From Gemmatimonadaceae bacterium (GTDB lineage: Bacteria > Gemmatimonadota > Gemmatimonadetes > Gemmatimonadales > Gemmatimonadaceae): a DNA stretch of 64,000 bases. The notes under the pieces were generated by a model, which saw only the letters and a program-made list of their open reading frames with translations, was not told the origin of the DNA and searched no databases. Where the stretch lies: NCBI GenBank assembly GCA_025358925.1, contig JANYHT010000015.1, positions 32,230 through 96,229 on the forward strand, in the 5' to 3' direction. Shown here one piece after another: positions 55,366-63,945 of the stretch (positions within the stretch are counted from its first letter, which is position 1; each line of letters begins with the position of its first letter). The translations under genes were made by a program, and so were the position numbers.

Positions 55366-57456
55366 TTAAAACTCGATCTGCGTACCCAACTCCACCACGC
55401 GATTGGGTGGAATGCCAAAAAACTCCGTCGCCGAACGGGCATTCCGTGCCATGATCGCAAAAACGACCTTCCGCCAGTGGGAAATCGCGAATGGATCATC
55501 GGGACGACCACGGCCAGGAATGAGTCGCTCTCGTCCGAGAAAATAACTCGTCTCCATGGGCTTACATCGAATGCCCATCTGATCGACGACTTCAAGCACC
55601 TGCGGCACATTTGGCGACTGCATGAATCCGTAAACCGCAACGACGCGCCAGAAACCCTGCCCGAGTGGAATGACGCGAACGCGCTCGCCCGGCAACGACT
55701 CCGGTGAATCGGCGGTCTTCACGGAGACGAGGAGCACACGTTCGTGCAGCACCTTGTTGTGTTTCAGGTGATGCAACAAAACTGGTGGAACGCCATCATC
55801 ATTGCCGGTCATGAACACTGCGGTGCCGGCAACACGGTGCACCGATGATTTCTCGACGCCATCCAGAAACAGCGGGAGCGGCATCGATCCTTCTTTCAAC
55901 CGTTCGTTGAGAAGGAGCCGACCACGTTTCCATGTCATCATCAGCACGAACAGCGCGATACCAATCGCGAGCGGTACCCAACCGCCATGCGCCACCTTAA
56001 TGGCGTTCGCACTAAAAAACGCGATATCGACGATCAGAAAACAGATCGTCACTAACCACGCTTTCCACGACGGCCAGCGAAAGCGCAGTCGCGCCACAAC
56101 GTGAAAGAGGATCGTGGTAATGAGCATGGTGCCGGTCACCGCAATGCCGTACGCCGCGCCGAGGTCCGACGTGTTCTTGAACGCGATCACGATCAGCAAA
56201 CATCCAACCGCGATGAACCAATTCACCTCGGGAATGTAGATCTGCCCCTCTTCGGTCTCCGACGTATGGCGGATCTCCATTCGCGGGATGTAACCCAGTT
56301 GAATACCTTGCCGCGTAATGGAAAACGCGCCTGATATGAGTGCCTGCGAGGCAACGATTGCCGCCAATGTCGCAATGACGAGTAACGGAATCAACAGCAC
56401 TTTTGGTGCGAGCAAGAAGAACGGATTGGCTGCGGCAGCGGGATCACGTATAAGCAGCGCGCCTTGGCCAAAATAGTTCAGGAGCAACGCGGGAAACACG
56501 AGTCCGAGCCACGCGACGCGAATGGGCCGTCGTCCAAAATGCCCCATGTCGGCATACAGCGCTTCGCCACCGGTGACCACAAGCACCACAGAGCCAAGCA
56601 CCAAAAAGGCGAGTATTCCGTGTGCGCGGATGAAGACAAACGCATGCCACGGATTAACCGACGTCAGAATCGATGGGTAGTCGGCAATCTCGACAATTCC
56701 AAGCGCGGCAATGGCGCCAAACCACACAAGCATGAGTGGCCCAAACATCTTGCCGACGCGATCAGTCCCGACGCGTTGCGCGGCAAACAGTATCGCGAGA
56801 ATCACGACCGCTATCGGCACAATGAATCGGGCGACACTTGGTAGCGCGACGTTTAAGCCCTCCATGGCCCCGAGCACGGACATGGCCGGAGTAATGATGC
56901 CGTCGCCGTAAAGCAGGGCCGTTCCAAACAACGCCAGCGCAACTATTAATCGACCCTTTGATCCGCTGCTGTTGGCCGTACGTCGCGGAAAAATCAACGC
57001 GAGTAGCGCAAAGGTGCCGCCTTCACCGCGGTTGTCAGCGCGGAGGATAAAACTGACATATTTCACACTCACGACGAGCGTCAGCGCCCACACAACCAGC
57101 GACAGAATACCAAAGACATTGTCACGCGTGGGCTGCAAACCATACAGAGGGCTAAAGCACTCCTTCAATGCGTAGAGCGGACTTGTGCCGATGTCGCCGT
57201 ACACGACGCCGAGCGCCGTGAGGGTGAGAATGCCTAGTCGTTTGCCCGTCGGGTGTTGATCATGTCCCTGAGCGTGCAGCGGTGCGGCGGCCGGAAACAT
57301 GCCGCTGGTCGCGTGCAGCTCGCTGCCGAGCGGTGCGGAGGAGGCATCGATGCGGGGCGGGGCGGACGGGCCCGTTGGATGGCGCAGGGGAACGGGGGCG
57401 TCGGAGGAGTCGGGAGAGACAGGCATTTTACTGGCAGCAATGTAGTGGGACTTCAT
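55366..57456 (-). CDS. kup: KUP-family potassium uptake protein
   Basis: 696 residues, 12 predicted membrane helices plus a soluble C-terminal domain. Family motifs: LGVVYGDIGTSPLYALKECF, ALFGTALLYGDGIITPAMSV, LLNYFGQGALLIRDP and INYFGQGAL-type context, and a YIPRMEIRHTSETEEGQIYI segment. It takes up K+ driven by the proton gradient. The start ATG (57454-57456) abuts the first heptanucleotide unit, so its first base is shared with the array. The N-terminus before the first helix is about 70 residues long, Pro/Ala/Ser-rich and poorly conserved, so a later start is possible. Confidence 0.94.
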   Translation of the reverse strand: MKSHYIAASKMPVSPDSSDAPVPLRHPTGPSAPPRIDASSAPLGSELHATSGMFPAAAPLHAQGHDQHPTGKRLGILTLTALGVVYGDIGTSPLYALKECFSPLYGLQPTRDNVFGILSLVVWALTLVVSVKYVSFILRADNRGEGGTFALLALIFPRRTANSSGSKGRLIVALALFGTALLYGDGIITPAMSVLGAMEGLNVALPSVARFIVPIAVVILAILFAAQRVGTDRVGKMFGPLMLVWFGAIAALGIVEIADYPSILTSVNPWHAFVFIRAHGILAFLVLGSVVLVVTGGEALYADMGHFGRRPIRVAWLGLVFPALLLNYFGQGALLIRDPAAAANPFFLLAPKVLLIPLLVIATLAAIVASQALISGAFSITRQGIQLGYIPRMEIRHTSETEEGQIYIPEVNWFIAVGCLLIVIAFKNTSDLGAAYGIAVTGTMLITTILFHVVARLRFRWPSWKAWLVTICFLIVDIAFFSANAIKVAHGGWVPLAIGIALFVLMMTWKRGRLLLNERLKEGSMPLPLFLDGVEKSSVHRVAGTAVFMTGNDDGVPPVLLHHLKHNKVLHERVLLVSVKTADSPESLPGERVRVIPLGQGFWRVVAVYGFMQSPNVPQVLEVVDQMGIRCKPMETSYFLGRERLIPGRGRPDDPFAISHWRKVVFAIMARNARSATEFFGIPPNRVVELGTQIEF

Positions 57457-57483
57457 AGGGAATAGGGATTGGGGGTTAGGGAT
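57456..57483. repeat. Heptanucleotide array, left arm at kup
   Basis: TAGGGAA, TAGGGAT, TGGGGGT, TAGGGAT. Positions 57456-57471 pair exactly with 57491-57506. The array is the immediate 5' leader of kup, leaving no room for a normal ribosome binding site. Confidence 0.9.
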
Positions 57484-57493
57484 TAACGGTCAA

Positions 57494-57535
57494 TCCCTAT
57501 TCCCTAATCCCTATTCCCTAATCCCTAATCCCTAC
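57494..57535. repeat. Heptanucleotide array, right arm at the MacB-like stop
   Basis: Six units: TCCCTAT, TCCCTAA, TCCCTAT, TCCCTAA, TCCCTAA, TCCCTAC. CTA at 57532-57534 in the last unit is the stop codon of the MacB-like permease gene. With the left arm it can form a 16-bp stem with a 19-base loop. Confidence 0.92.
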
Positions 57536-58752
57536 TCATAGCGTAACGCCGTAATCGGATCCAACTTCGCCGCACGTCGCGCGGGCCACACGCCAAAGAC
57601 TACGCCAACGACTGCAGAAAAAACGAACGCCAAAATTACCGATTGGGTGGAGATTTCCGTGTTGAAATTGCCAAAGTTACTCAACGCCATCGCGCCGCCG
57701 CCGCCCAACGCGACCCCGATCGCGCCGCCAAGGAGGCAGAGCACAATCGCTTCGATGAGAAACTGAAACAGAATGTTCATGCTCGTTGCGCCAAGCGCTT
57801 TACGCACGCCAATTTCGCGCGTGCGTTCCGTCACCGAGACCAGCATGATATTCATGATCCCGATGCCGCCCACCAACAACGACACCATCGCAATCCCGGC
57901 CAAGAGTGAGCCGAAGACGGCACTCGTTTCTGCCGCAGTCGTGAGAAAATCGGCCTGATTGCGAATTTGGAAATCATCGTCCCGCTCACGCGGGGTACGA
58001 TGCTCGTGCCGAATAATCTTTTGGATCTCCGCCATCGCCTGCGGAATTTTCTCCTCGGAAATGGCCAGGATCGAAATTGATCGCACGCGATCTGTCCCAA
58101 TGACGCGAAAGCGCGCTGTGTTCAGCGGAATAAGAACTTGATCGTCTGGATTTTGAAACGGCGAGGTCTGGCCTTTCGATTTGAGCACGCCGATGACCGT
58201 GAACTGAATGCCGCGAATGCGAACCGATTCCCCGATCATTCCCGCCGCCTTTTCAATACCCAGATTTTTCACCACTTCTGGTCCGAGCACGGCCAGCCGC
58301 TGTTTTCCCGCATCTTCTTGCGTGGTGAACATGCGACCCGCTTCGAGTTCGTATTTGCGCACTTCGAGATAGTTCGCCGTCGTTCCAACAATTTGTGTGC
58401 TGGTGTTCTTGCTATTGTACTGCAGTTGCAATTGTCGAGACATCTCCGGCTGCACGGCCGTAATGAGCTGGCCCTGTGCTTCCAGTGCGGACGCGTCGGC
58501 CATCGTGAGCTTGGCGCGATCTGCTTCCGACGCCACTCCGCGAGCCTGTACCTGCCCCGGCGACAACGTCAGCAGCGTCGTACCGAGCGCCGTGATGCGT
58601 GACTTGATCGCGGACTGTGCGCCGCGGCCGATACCGTCCATCGCAATGACCGCCGCGACACCGATCACGATGCCGAGCATCGTGAGCATGGATCGGAGCT
58701 TGTTCGCGCGGAGCGCGCCAAGCGCAACGCGAAAGACCTCAGCGTAGAGCAT
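57532..58752 (-). CDS. macB: MacB-like FtsX-type ABC permease (no ATPase domain)
   Basis: 406 residues from the ATG at 58752, which overlaps the adaptor stop as TGATG. Layout: one N-terminal helix (RANKLRSMLTMLGIVIGVAA), a periplasmic core with GVLKSKGQTSPFQNPDDQVL, and three C-terminal helices with VGGIGIMNIMLVSVTERTRE followed by IGVRKALGA, and WPARRAAKLDPITALRYE. E. coli MacB is about 650 residues because it also carries an N-terminal ABC ATPase; here that part is missing and no separate ATPase gene is in the operon. A partner ATPase from elsewhere must power it. The stop codon is supplied by the heptanucleotide array. Confidence 0.9.
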   Translation of the reverse strand: MLYAEVFRVALGALRANKLRSMLTMLGIVIGVAAVIAMDGIGRGAQSAIKSRITALGTTLLTLSPGQVQARGVASEADRAKLTMADASALEAQGQLITAVQPEMSRQLQLQYNSKNTSTQIVGTTANYLEVRKYELEAGRMFTTQEDAGKQRLAVLGPEVVKNLGIEKAAGMIGESVRIRGIQFTVIGVLKSKGQTSPFQNPDDQVLIPLNTARFRVIGTDRVRSISILAISEEKIPQAMAEIQKIIRHEHRTPRERDDDFQIRNQADFLTTAAETSAVFGSLLAGIAMVSLLVGGIGIMNIMLVSVTERTREIGVRKALGATSMNILFQFLIEAIVLCLLGGAIGVALGGGGAMALSNFGNFNTEISTQSVILAFVFSAVVGVVFGVWPARRAAKLDPITALRYE

Positions 58753-60344
58753 CAACCACCACCGGGCGGACGACCTCCGCCACCACCACCTCCTCCACCA
58801 GCACCGGCGGCCGGCGTGCGCTGCACACCAGGCACCGTCGAGTTATTGCGAAAGCGATCATTCTGTGCATCACGTTTCGCCTGCAGCGCGGCGACGGCAA
58901 GCGTCGCCACTTTCTCGCCTTCCTGGAGGCCCGAAAGTACTTCTGAAAAGTCGTAATTGGATGCGCCCAATCGCACGAGCCGAGGTTCGAACGCACCGGC
59001 GGGACTCAAAACGAAAACAAGTCCCGACCGCGACCGCGTTGCGCCACCGGGACGTCCGCCTGCCGCGCCGCCGCCCATCGCTGCGGCAGCATTACCAGTC
59101 GCGCCGCCTCGACCCTGTCCGTTGCCACCGCGGCTCTGTCCGTCTCCACCGCGACCCTGACCGTTGCCACCGCGGCTCTGACCGCTCTCGCCACCTTTTG
59201 CGTTCGTGCCCTTCACGTCCGTACCGATCGCGACCGTCTGCGCGGAGGGCGCATCGCCCGCTGGTTGGCCAGCGCCACCACCAGCACGACCACCACCCAT
59301 CTTCGCCTGCGCGTCTTTTACCATCGCCGAAACTGATTCTGGATTCAAACCCACCAGCTTTGCCGCGGTAGCCGCGTCGCGCAGTGAACGCACCGCGTCG
59401 TTTGGTACGGCCAACACGTTTTCGCGACGATCGACCAGTAACGACACCTCGCCATTCATGCCGGGCTTGAGAAAGCCTTCGCTGTTATCGAGCGAGACAA
59501 TCACCGGAAACATCGTCACGCTCTGCACCACGACTGCCTGCGGTTCGATCTTCTCGACCGTCCCCTGAAACGGACGCTCGGGGTACGCATCGACCGTCAC
59601 ACGTGCAGACTGTTGCGCACGCACGTTGCCGATATCGGTTTCGTTCACGAGCGTGCGCACACGCACTTTGGTCAGATCGGCCATTTGCAACAACGTCGTC
59701 CCACCACCAAACGCGCCGGTCGCCGACGTAATCACCTGACCCACAGCGACGGGTTTCGCGATAATCGTTCCGCTCAGCGGTGCCACAACGGTTGCGTCTT
59801 CCAGGCGCTGTTTTGCGAGATCGAGATTCGCGCTGGCCCGTACGAGTCCGCCCTGCGCCTGCGTGAGCGCAAGCTGCGCTGTTTCGTATTCTTGCGTGGT
59901 GATAATGCGCGTTTTGTACAGCTCGTCCGATCGTTTTTTCTGCGCTATCGCCACATCCAAATTCGCTTGCGCCGAACGAGAATCCGCCGCGGCTTGCTCG
60001 TATCCGTTTTTCACATCGCGCGTGTCGACCTGCACCAATAAATCGCCAGCCTTGACTTGCGAACCAATTTCGACGGGCATCTTAATAATGAGGCCCGACG
60101 CTTTCGATTTAACTTCGATGACGTTGATTGGCTCGACGGAGCCCGTCGCCTGCGCATCGACGACGATGGTTCGACGATCTACGGTCACGGTGCCTACCGT
60201 CGGCGCCGCCTCTTTCTTCGCTTGGCACGCGGAGAGCAACGCCGTCAACACCAACACGGTCGATCGAGTCGACGCCACACGAGCTGCACGTCCAAGTACC
60301 ACGGCCACACTCCGGCAGGATTTCGAGATGGGAGGCACGCTCAC
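58752..60344 (-). CDS. macA: MacA-like periplasmic adaptor lipoprotein
   Basis: 530 residues, longer than the usual 370-400 because of an Gly/Arg-rich insertion. GTG start in a GTGA overlap with the tolC-type gene. Lipobox: LLSACQAK. HlyD-type features: VEPINVIEVKSKASGLIIKM, VEIGSQVKAGDLLVQVDTRD, the coiled-coil hairpin ELYKTRIITTQEYETAQLAL and GTIIAKPVAVGQVI. An Asn/Gln/Gly/Arg-rich stretch (about 385-440) is encoded by 21-base tandem repeats and the C-terminus ends in a polyglycine run. It bridges the permease and the outer-membrane channel. Confidence 0.93.
   Translation of the reverse strand: MSVPPISKSCRSVAVVLGRAARVASTRSTVLVLTALLSACQAKKEAAPTVGTVTVDRRTIVVDAQATGSVEPINVIEVKSKASGLIIKMPVEIGSQVKAGDLLVQVDTRDVKNGYEQAAADSRSAQANLDVAIAQKKRSDELYKTRIITTQEYETAQLALTQAQGGLVRASANLDLAKQRLEDATVVAPLSGTIIAKPVAVGQVITSATGAFGGGTTLLQMADLTKVRVRTLVNETDIGNVRAQQSARVTVDAYPERPFQGTVEKIEPQAVVVQSVTMFPVIVSLDNSEGFLKPGMNGEVSLLVDRRENVLAVPNDAVRSLRDAATAAKLVGLNPESVSAMVKDAQAKMGGGRAGGGAGQPAGDAPSAQTVAIGTDVKGTNAKGGESGQSRGGNGQGRGGDGQSRGGNGQGRGGATGNAAAAMGGGAAGGRPGGATRSRSGLVFVLSPAGAFEPRLVRLGASNYDFSEVLSGLQEGEKVATLAVAALQAKRDAQNDRFRNNSTVPGVQRTPAAGAGGGGGGGGGRPPGGG
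59115..59195. repeat. 21-bp coding tandem repeat in macA
   Basis: Three full units (CTGTCCGTTGCCACCGCGGC type, starting at 59115, 59136 and 59157) and a fourth diverged one. They encode alternating GQSRGG and NGQGRGG peptides in the adaptor. Confidence 0.85.
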
Positions 60345-61690
60345 AGTTCGCGTCCGATCAGCGACGACAGCTGCGCGCGCGCTACGCGTCCGTCAAAGCG
60401 GGCTTGAATGAGCGCCTGTCGCGCCACGTTGAGCTGCGTTTGCGACGTGAGCAAATCCAAAAGCGTCGACGCCCCGAGCGCATACCGCTGCTGCTGCACG
60501 CGCAGATCTTCTTCGGCCGCTGCAATCGATGCGACTTGCACCTGTATGCGGGCTTGTGCGTTCTGCACGAGACGGAGCAGCGACGTGAGATTGGCACGCG
60601 CGGCCAGTCGCGTATCACGCAACTGTGCATCGGCGTTGACGAGCGCGACATCCAGCAACAACGTTTGTTGCTCGCGTACGAACCCGTTAAACAGTGGGTA
60701 CGCGAAATTGAAATTGAGCTGCTGCCGATTGGGCTCGTTCCCACCAACCAACAGGAGATTACCGCCAGCGAACGCCTTACTACTCTGATTGTACGAGTAG
60801 TTGTAGGACATCGTAAGCGACGGCAAATATTGCGAGCGTTGCGACCGCTTGGTGGCGCGCGCCGCGCCATAAGTGGCATCGGCCAATCGAATGGCCGGTC
60901 CATCGTTGGCCAGCTTCGTCAGCTCGGTTTCATCTGGAAGCGTGGCGAGCACATCCGTGGTGTCTGATGGCGACGCTGTAATGGTGGTGTTTGATCCAAC
61001 GATGCGTGTCAGTGCGGCATTCGCGACGCGCAAATCATTTTGCGACGTCAGCACCGCTAACTGTGCGTTGCCCACCTGAATCGCCGATCGCAGTGAATCA
61101 GACTTCGTGGCAACGCCGGCAGCCACGCGCGCCGACGACGCCTTCAACTGCTGCTGCGCTTGATCAAGTTGCGCGCGCGCTGCCGCCTCAGACTCACGCG
61201 CGGCGAGCGCCGCGTAATATTGCTGCTTCACCTGCAGTGCTGCGTCGAAACGCGCTTGCACGAGCGTTTGATCAGCCACACTCACCGTCGCCTTCACGCG
61301 ATTCAATTCGGACAGTCGTCGACCGCCGTCAAACAGCTCGAAATTGGTGCTGATGCCGTTGGTGTAGCTCCACGGATTCCCCGTCAGCGGCACCAACGCG
61401 CCTTGAAAATACTGCGAACCTTGTTGCCGACCGCTGCTCGCCGTGAGGTTGAGCGTCGGTGCGTAGGCGGCTAACGCTGAGCGTCGCGCACCACCCGCCA
61501 CGCGCTCAAGACCCTTCGCCGAAACAATGGCTGGGGAGTTACGCTGCGCGAGATCGACCGCTTCACGCAGCGAAACAGGGCGTGCCCCATCATCGGCGGC
61601 TGACGACTGCGCGCGAAGCGGGGCGGCCATCACGACCGCCCCGGCGATCACCAGCATTCGGTGAATCGTGCCTATTCGCTGATACCTCAC
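60341..61690 (-). CDS. tolC: TolC-family outer-membrane channel protein
   Basis: 449 residues, GTG start in a GTGA overlap with the previous gene. Signal peptide (MLVIAGAVVMAAPLRAQ), then two OEP repeats with LREAVDLAQRNSPAIVSAKG, a helical hairpin region with QLDQAQQQLKASSARVAAGV and TKSDSLRSAIQVGNAQLAVL, and a second half with YLPSLTMSYNYSYN and LGASTLLDLLTSQTQLNVAR. These are the alpha-barrel hallmarks of TolC/OprM. It would be the exit duct for the MacA/MacB-like pair. Confidence 0.94.
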   Translation of the reverse strand: MRYQRIGTIHRMLVIAGAVVMAAPLRAQSSAADDGARPVSLREAVDLAQRNSPAIVSAKGLERVAGGARRSALAAYAPTLNLTASSGRQQGSQYFQGALVPLTGNPWSYTNGISTNFELFDGGRRLSELNRVKATVSVADQTLVQARFDAALQVKQQYYAALAARESEAAARAQLDQAQQQLKASSARVAAGVATKSDSLRSAIQVGNAQLAVLTSQNDLRVANAALTRIVGSNTTITASPSDTTDVLATLPDETELTKLANDGPAIRLADATYGAARATKRSQRSQYLPSLTMSYNYSYNQSSKAFAGGNLLLVGGNEPNRQQLNFNFAYPLFNGFVREQQTLLLDVALVNADAQLRDTRLAARANLTSLLRLVQNAQARIQVQVASIAAAEEDLRVQQQRYALGASTLLDLLTSQTQLNVARQALIQARFDGRVARAQLSSLIGREL

Positions 61691-62082
61691 TTTCGGTCCT
61701 CACGCGCTCGGCTCGCACTATCGTTGACGCGCATGCGCTCGAGGATGCTCCGAAAGCGCGCTTGCTGCGTGCCGTCCAACGCCTGCAAAATGAGCGCGCG
61801 AGCACTGTCGCGCTCCGCGCGGAGTGTTGGGATAACTGGCTTCATGATTTCGTTGCGACGGCCGCGACCCCAATCAAGAATGGAATCGACCAGATGACGT
61901 TGTGGACCCGAGAGACGCAGCTCCTTGGCGAGCGAATCGCGCATGGAGACTTCGCTATTCTGGTGCTGGGAAGTAGTGCTGGAGAACGCACGATCGGCCG
62001 CGTAGCCAACCGCACTTCCGGTAAGAAACGCCCCGAGCAGAAACATCAGGGCAATCGATTTGGGACGAGGAGTATTTGACAC
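61687..62082 (-). CDS. Spy/CpxP-like periplasmic protein
   Basis: 131 residues. One N-terminal anchor or signal helix (IALMFLLGAFLTGSAVGYAA). The rest is helical, with LRLSGPQRHLVDSILDWGRG and RAERDSARALILQALDGTQQ followed by ARFRSILERM, a pattern like the LTxxQ proteins Spy, CpxP and CnrX-type metal sensors, though the motif itself is not exact. These act as chaperones or stress sensors in the periplasm. It sits between the anti-sigma gene and the TolC gene, overlapping the latter by four bases, so it is probably part of the signal path or the protective output of the sigma factor. Confidence 0.7.
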   Translation of the reverse strand: MSNTPRPKSIALMFLLGAFLTGSAVGYAADRAFSSTTSQHQNSEVSMRDSLAKELRLSGPQRHLVDSILDWGRGRRNEIMKPVIPTLRAERDSARALILQALDGTQQARFRSILERMRVNDSASRAREDRK

Positions 62083-62098
62083 AGTACGAAGATGGTGA

Positions 62099-62512
62099 TT
62101 AACGATCGAGTGGATTCAAATAGCGCGCTGCGGTATCGTCGGGCGTAGTGCTCCTGGGTCGTCCCGTAAACGCAATGGCGTCACCTTCAGCCGCCGCATT
62201 GAACACGGCATCATACGCCGCACCGGCGGCCAACTGTCGCGCCGCCGATTGCCGCGATTGGTCACGGGCGATCGTACCACCAGCAAGCAGCAGCGCGAGC
62301 GTCGCCGCAATAAGTCCTGCGGTTCGCCACTCAGAAAACGACGTCCACCACTGCACGACTTGTGGAGCGTCTTGCAGGCGCGCCATCACGCGCTGCTCAA
62401 ACGAAGCCCAGTAGCCGTCGTCCTTTGGCGCCGCATAGGTCGCCCGCAACAGCGCCGTCACGGACGGATCTGCTCCTGGACTACGTGTGGTGTCGGTACG
62501 CTTGGTATCCAT
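62099..62512 (-). CDS. Putative single-pass anti-sigma factor
   Basis: 137 residues, starting in a TGATG overlap with the sigma gene. The N-terminal 60 residues are cytosolic and helical (FEQRVMARLQDAPQVVQWWT), a transmembrane helix is at about 68-86 (AGLIAATLALLLAGGTIARD), and about 50 residues follow in the periplasm (with AAYDAVFNAAAEGDAIAFTG). The arrangement matches sigma-regulator membrane proteins. No zinc motif is visible, so it would be a non-ZAS type. The role is inferred from position next to the sigma gene. Confidence 0.6.
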   Translation of the reverse strand: MDTKRTDTTRSPGADPSVTALLRATYAAPKDDGYWASFEQRVMARLQDAPQVVQWWTSFSEWRTAGLIAATLALLLAGGTIARDQSRQSAARQLAAGAAYDAVFNAAAEGDAIAFTGRPRSTTPDDTAARYLNPLDR

Positions 62513-63234
62513 CAGTTGTTACTCCGCAGGTTGCCCAACAGACGTCGGAGATGCGCCCGGGCATGATGCAGGTCCGATCGCGCGGTGCCCTCGGGAATTC
62601 CGAGGAGTACGCCGATCTCCGCGTGCTTATATCCCTCAACGTCGTGCATCACGATGACCGCGCGCTGCCGTTCGCCGAGTGTCTCAAGCGCTTCCGATAA
62701 TCGGGAGCGCAATTCATCAGATTCTGCCGGATCGCGATGTGGGGACGACAACGTCTCCGGCAACTCGTCCGCATCCCGCACTTTTCGTCGGCGCGCAATG
62801 TCCAGTGCAGCGTTTGCTACAATGCGATGCAACCACGCACCAAACGCTTGCTCCGGACGAAAGCGCTCCAAGGCCCGAAACGCGTGCAGAAATCCTTCCT
62901 GTACCGCGTCTTCCGCGTCATCGTGCGAAAGCACAATGGCCCGTGCCACGGCGTAAGCCCGACGCTGATGTCGATGCACCAGCCCAGCAAATGCCGTGTT
63001 ATCCCCAGCCTGCGCGGACAACACGAGTGCCCGCTCCTCCAGCGCGTCTGCAGATAGCGCTGGTCGATCTGGTACTGTCGGCACAACCGGCATTTCCTGC
63101 TCAACCGGCACGCCATCAGTCCAACTCGAATGTCCTTCCGACGCTTCCACCGCTCCCGAACGCTCGTTGCCTGGTAAGGGCCTCGTGGCGGGAATCGGAA
63201 AGGCGATAGAAGTCAATCGTCGGGGTGTCTTCAT
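62512..63234 (-). CDS. ECF-type RNA polymerase sigma factor
   Basis: 240 residues. The first 65 residues (Pro/Glu-rich) are not part of the fold, then region 2 (NTAFAGLVHRHQRRAYAVAR, DAEDAVQEGFLHAFRALERF) and region 4 (LGERQRAVIVMHDVEGYKHA, LGIPEGTARSDLHHARAHLR) follow. It starts five bases after the stop of the HD-domain gene. Gene order sigma, anti-sigma, Spy-like, TolC, MacA, MacB strongly suggests that the sigma factor controls this efflux operon as an envelope stress response. Confidence 0.92.
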   Translation of the reverse strand: MKTPRRLTSIAFPIPATRPLPGNERSGAVEASEGHSSWTDGVPVEQEMPVVPTVPDRPALSADALEERALVLSAQAGDNTAFAGLVHRHQRRAYAVARAIVLSHDDAEDAVQEGFLHAFRALERFRPEQAFGAWLHRIVANAALDIARRRKVRDADELPETLSSPHRDPAESDELRSRLSEALETLGERQRAVIVMHDVEGYKHAEIGVLLGIPEGTARSDLHHARAHLRRLLGNLRSNN

Positions 63235-63239
63235 CGGAG

Positions 63240-63938
63240 TTACGCGTCGCCCGCAGACGGCGTTGAGGCGTTCGTTGACACGCCACCCAATCCAAGCGGT
63301 TCGGCGATCTCACGCATGGCGTTGAGCACAACCGCGATGTGTTCGTCGAGCGGCACGCCAAGCGCTTCAGCACCGTGAATGATGTCGTCGCGATTGACGC
63401 CGCGCGCGAACGCTTTGTCCTTCATCTTCTTGCGCAGCCCCGCCACATCGACATCCGCAATCGCACGCGATGGTTTTACCAGCGCCGACGCTGTGATCAG
63501 CCCGGTGAGTTCGTCGCTCGCGAAGAGTGCTTTAGCCATGCGCGTTGTGCGAGGGACACCGGTATACGTCGCGTGTCCCAGAATTGCTTCACACACATCC
63601 TCCGGCCATCCCAAAGCGCGTAAATAGCGCACACCTTCGGCTGGATGCTCGGCGTTCGCCGCCTGAGTGTCATTTGGGAAACGCTCGTAGTCGAAGTCGT
63701 GCATCAGCCCCGCCAGTCCCCACCGCTGCACGTCTTCGCCAAAACGTACGGCGTACGCGCGCATCGCGGCCTCGACCGCCAACATGTGCCGACGGAGTGA
63801 TTCGCTGCGAGTCCAAGACTCAAGGAGCGTGAGCGCGTCAACGCGAGTGGGGAGAATAGGGATGAGGGGCGAGGGATTAGGGACTGGGGAAATGCGATGA
63901 ACCCGAAAGATAGCGCGCTGGAAGCCGCAGGTCATCAC
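63240..63938 (-). CDS. HD-domain (HDIG-type) phosphohydrolase-like protein
   Basis: 232 residues if the ATG at 63938 is used. HD ligands: LRRHMLAVEAAMRAYA, GLMHDFDYERFPND, NAEHPAEGVRYLRALG, AILGHATYTGVP and SDELTGLITASALV. Related proteins normally begin around PTRVDALTLLESWTRSESLR; the 30 residues before it here are encoded by a heptanucleotide array (SPVPNPSPLIPILPTR region). HDIG proteins are hydrolases of nucleotides or phosphoesters in the cytosol; substrate unknown. It is the first gene of the sigma/efflux convoy. Confidence 0.8.
   Translation of the reverse strand: MMTCGFQRAIFRVHRISPVPNPSPLIPILPTRVDALTLLESWTRSESLRRHMLAVEAAMRAYAVRFGEDVQRWGLAGLMHDFDYERFPNDTQAANAEHPAEGVRYLRALGWPEDVCEAILGHATYTGVPRTTRMAKALFASDELTGLITASALVKPSRAIADVDVAGLRKKMKDKAFARGVNRDDIIHGAEALGVPLDEHIAVVLNAMREIAEPLGLGGVSTNASTPSAGDA
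63858..63892. repeat. Heptanucleotide array inside the HD-gene N-terminus
   Basis: Five units: TAGGGAT, GAGGGGC, GAGGGAT, TAGGGAC, TGGGGAA. It is in the reading frame of the HD-domain gene if that starts upstream of it. Confidence 0.85.
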
Positions 63939-63945
63939 TTCTCAA

